A stretch of DNA of 14,570 nt from UBA11164 sp002420085. Lineage in GTDB: Bacteria > Pseudomonadota > Gammaproteobacteria > Xanthomonadales > Xanthomonadaceae. Under the pieces are notes generated by a model. The model was not told the DNA's origin. It ran no database searches and saw nothing but the letters and a program-made list of their open reading frames with translations. A program made the position numbers and the translations under genes. The stretch's first letter is position 1. Each line of letters opens with the position of its first letter. This document shows, in pieces, positions 14,189 to 14,570 of the stretch. The stretch is taken from assembly GCA_031976395.1 (NCBI GenBank), contig DALYLJ010000080.1, forward strand, positions 1 to 14,570, given 5' to 3'.

Positions 14189-14328
14189 GTGCTGTGGCCA
14201 GCCAGCGATATGCCGGGTGTGGTCGGACGGTTGTGCATGGTGGCGGGCAGTCCGGCGGGGGGCGCCTGCCCGGCGTCCGGCGGCGCGCTCTGGTCCGGGC
14301 AGGACGCACTCGATGGCCACGATCATGA
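14185..14328 (+). CDS. possible 47-residue ORF, doubtful
   Basis: A short frame begins with ATG overlapping the glycosyltransferase stop (ATGA). Its stop overlaps an ATG of the next gene at 14325 (ATGA again). The product is rich in Gly and Arg, with no recognised domain, signal peptide or membrane segment, and its codon choice is unlike the neighbours. The double ATGA junction is the only argument for it. More likely this is a non-coding spacer with a hairpin (14265-14303). Confidence 0.2.
   Translation: MSAVASQRYAGCGRTVVHGGGQSGGGRLPGVRRRALVRAGRTRWPRS
14265..14303 (+). repeat. 9-bp inverted repeat covering the ribosome site of the sulfotransferase gene
   Basis: CCTGCCCGG (14265-14273) and CCGGGCAGG (14295-14303) are perfect reverse complements with a 21-nt loop. 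The right arm contains most of the AGGA (14301-14304) that serves as Shine-Dalgarno for ATG 14313. No T-run follows, so it is not an intrinsic terminator. In RNA it could hide the ribosome site. Confidence 0.4.
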
Positions 14329-14570
14329 GTTCTGTCGCGATCCAGCCCCGTACCTGTCTGCTGACCGGTGTGCCGCGCGGTGGCACCACGTTGGCCTGTC
14401 GGCTTCTGGGTGAAGCCGCCGATACCGTCGCCCTGTTCGAGCCGATGTCGGTGGCCGAATTGCCGCGCGATCCGACCGCCGCCTGCGCCGATGTTCTCGC
14501 CTTCATCGAACAGACTCGCCACGGTCTGCTGACGACGGGTCGGGCGCCAAGCAAGCTGCGCGAGGGTGCG
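14313..14570 (+). CDS. sulfotransferase-like protein, 5' part only
   Basis: The frame stays open to the end of the window (86 codons), so only the N-terminus is seen. After a short start it reads CLLTGVPRGGTTLACRLLG, close to the PAPS 5'-phosphosulfate-binding loop of sulfotransferases (GxPRSGTTLL pattern, here with Gly in place of Ser), then VALFEPMSV, where the family often has a conserved FEP-like turn. ATG 14313 has AGGA 8 nt upstream; ATG 14325 is an alternative. Next to wzt and a glycosyltransferase it probably sulfates the surface polysaccharide, but another sulfuryl acceptor or a divergent P-loop kinase cannot be excluded from this fragment. Confidence 0.65.
   Translation, partial: MATIMSSVAIQPRTCLLTGVPRGGTTLACRLLGEAADTVALFEPMSVAELPRDPTAACADVLAFIEQTRHGLLTTGRAPSKLREGA

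Noticed and set aside
470..14570. Mobile element, CRISPR array, tRNA or rRNA
   Set aside because: No transposase or integrase, no regular direct repeats with spacers, and no tRNA- or rRNA-like sequence was seen on either strand.

Overview
This GC-rich window (about two-thirds G+C by eye) carries a complete core type II secretion system (T2SS) operon, all on the + strand. A two-part ABC exporter of the Wzm/Wzt (O-antigen / surface polysaccharide) type flanks it. The T2SS gene order is E-F-G-H-I-J-K-L-M-N(=C)-D, with a lipoprotein secretin at the end. This is the Xanthomonas xps arrangement and differs from the C-D-E-F... order of most other T2SS operons. It points to a gammaproteobacterium in or near the Xanthomonadales/Lysobacterales; the genus cannot be read from the window.

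Layout. Positions 1-469 hold no gene I can support, but contain AT-richer sequence and several palindromes, probably a control region. The permease gene wzm (470-1300) follows and overlaps the start of gspE by 11 nt. gspE (1290-2987) is separated by 106 nt from gspF (3094-4290), and gspF by 83 nt from gspG (4374-4862). From gspG to gspD (to 11867) the genes are packed, mostly through ATGA or TGATG overlaps: five pseudopilins G, H, I, J, K, then inner-membrane genes L, M and N/C, then the secretin D. After a 75-nt spacer comes wzt (11943-13229), the ATPase partner of wzm with a C-terminal carbohydrate-binding-type domain. A family-4-like glycosyltransferase (13214-14188) overlaps wzt. The window ends inside a sulfotransferase-like gene (14313 to past 14570).

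How the genes work together. GspE is the cytoplasmic ATPase and GspF/L/M form the inner-membrane platform. GspG-K form the pseudopilus, GspN/C links platform to secretin, and GspD is the outer-membrane channel. Wzm and Wzt together would export a lipid-linked polysaccharide, and the glycosyltransferase and sulfotransferase fit the building and decoration of that glycan. The prepilin peptidase (GspO) and secreted substrates are not in the window.

Most notable observations: (1) the whole T2SS operon sits between the two halves of one polysaccharide exporter, with wzm and gspE overlapping; (2) GspE carries a near-perfect tandem MshEN motif, predicting control by c-di-GMP; (3) an almost identical 16-nt palindromic motif occurs before gspG and before wzt; (4) gspF seems to have no Shine-Dalgarno site and lies at the expected start point of an extended -10 promoter, so it may be leaderless. 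No CRISPR array, tRNA, rRNA, insertion sequence or transposase was seen.
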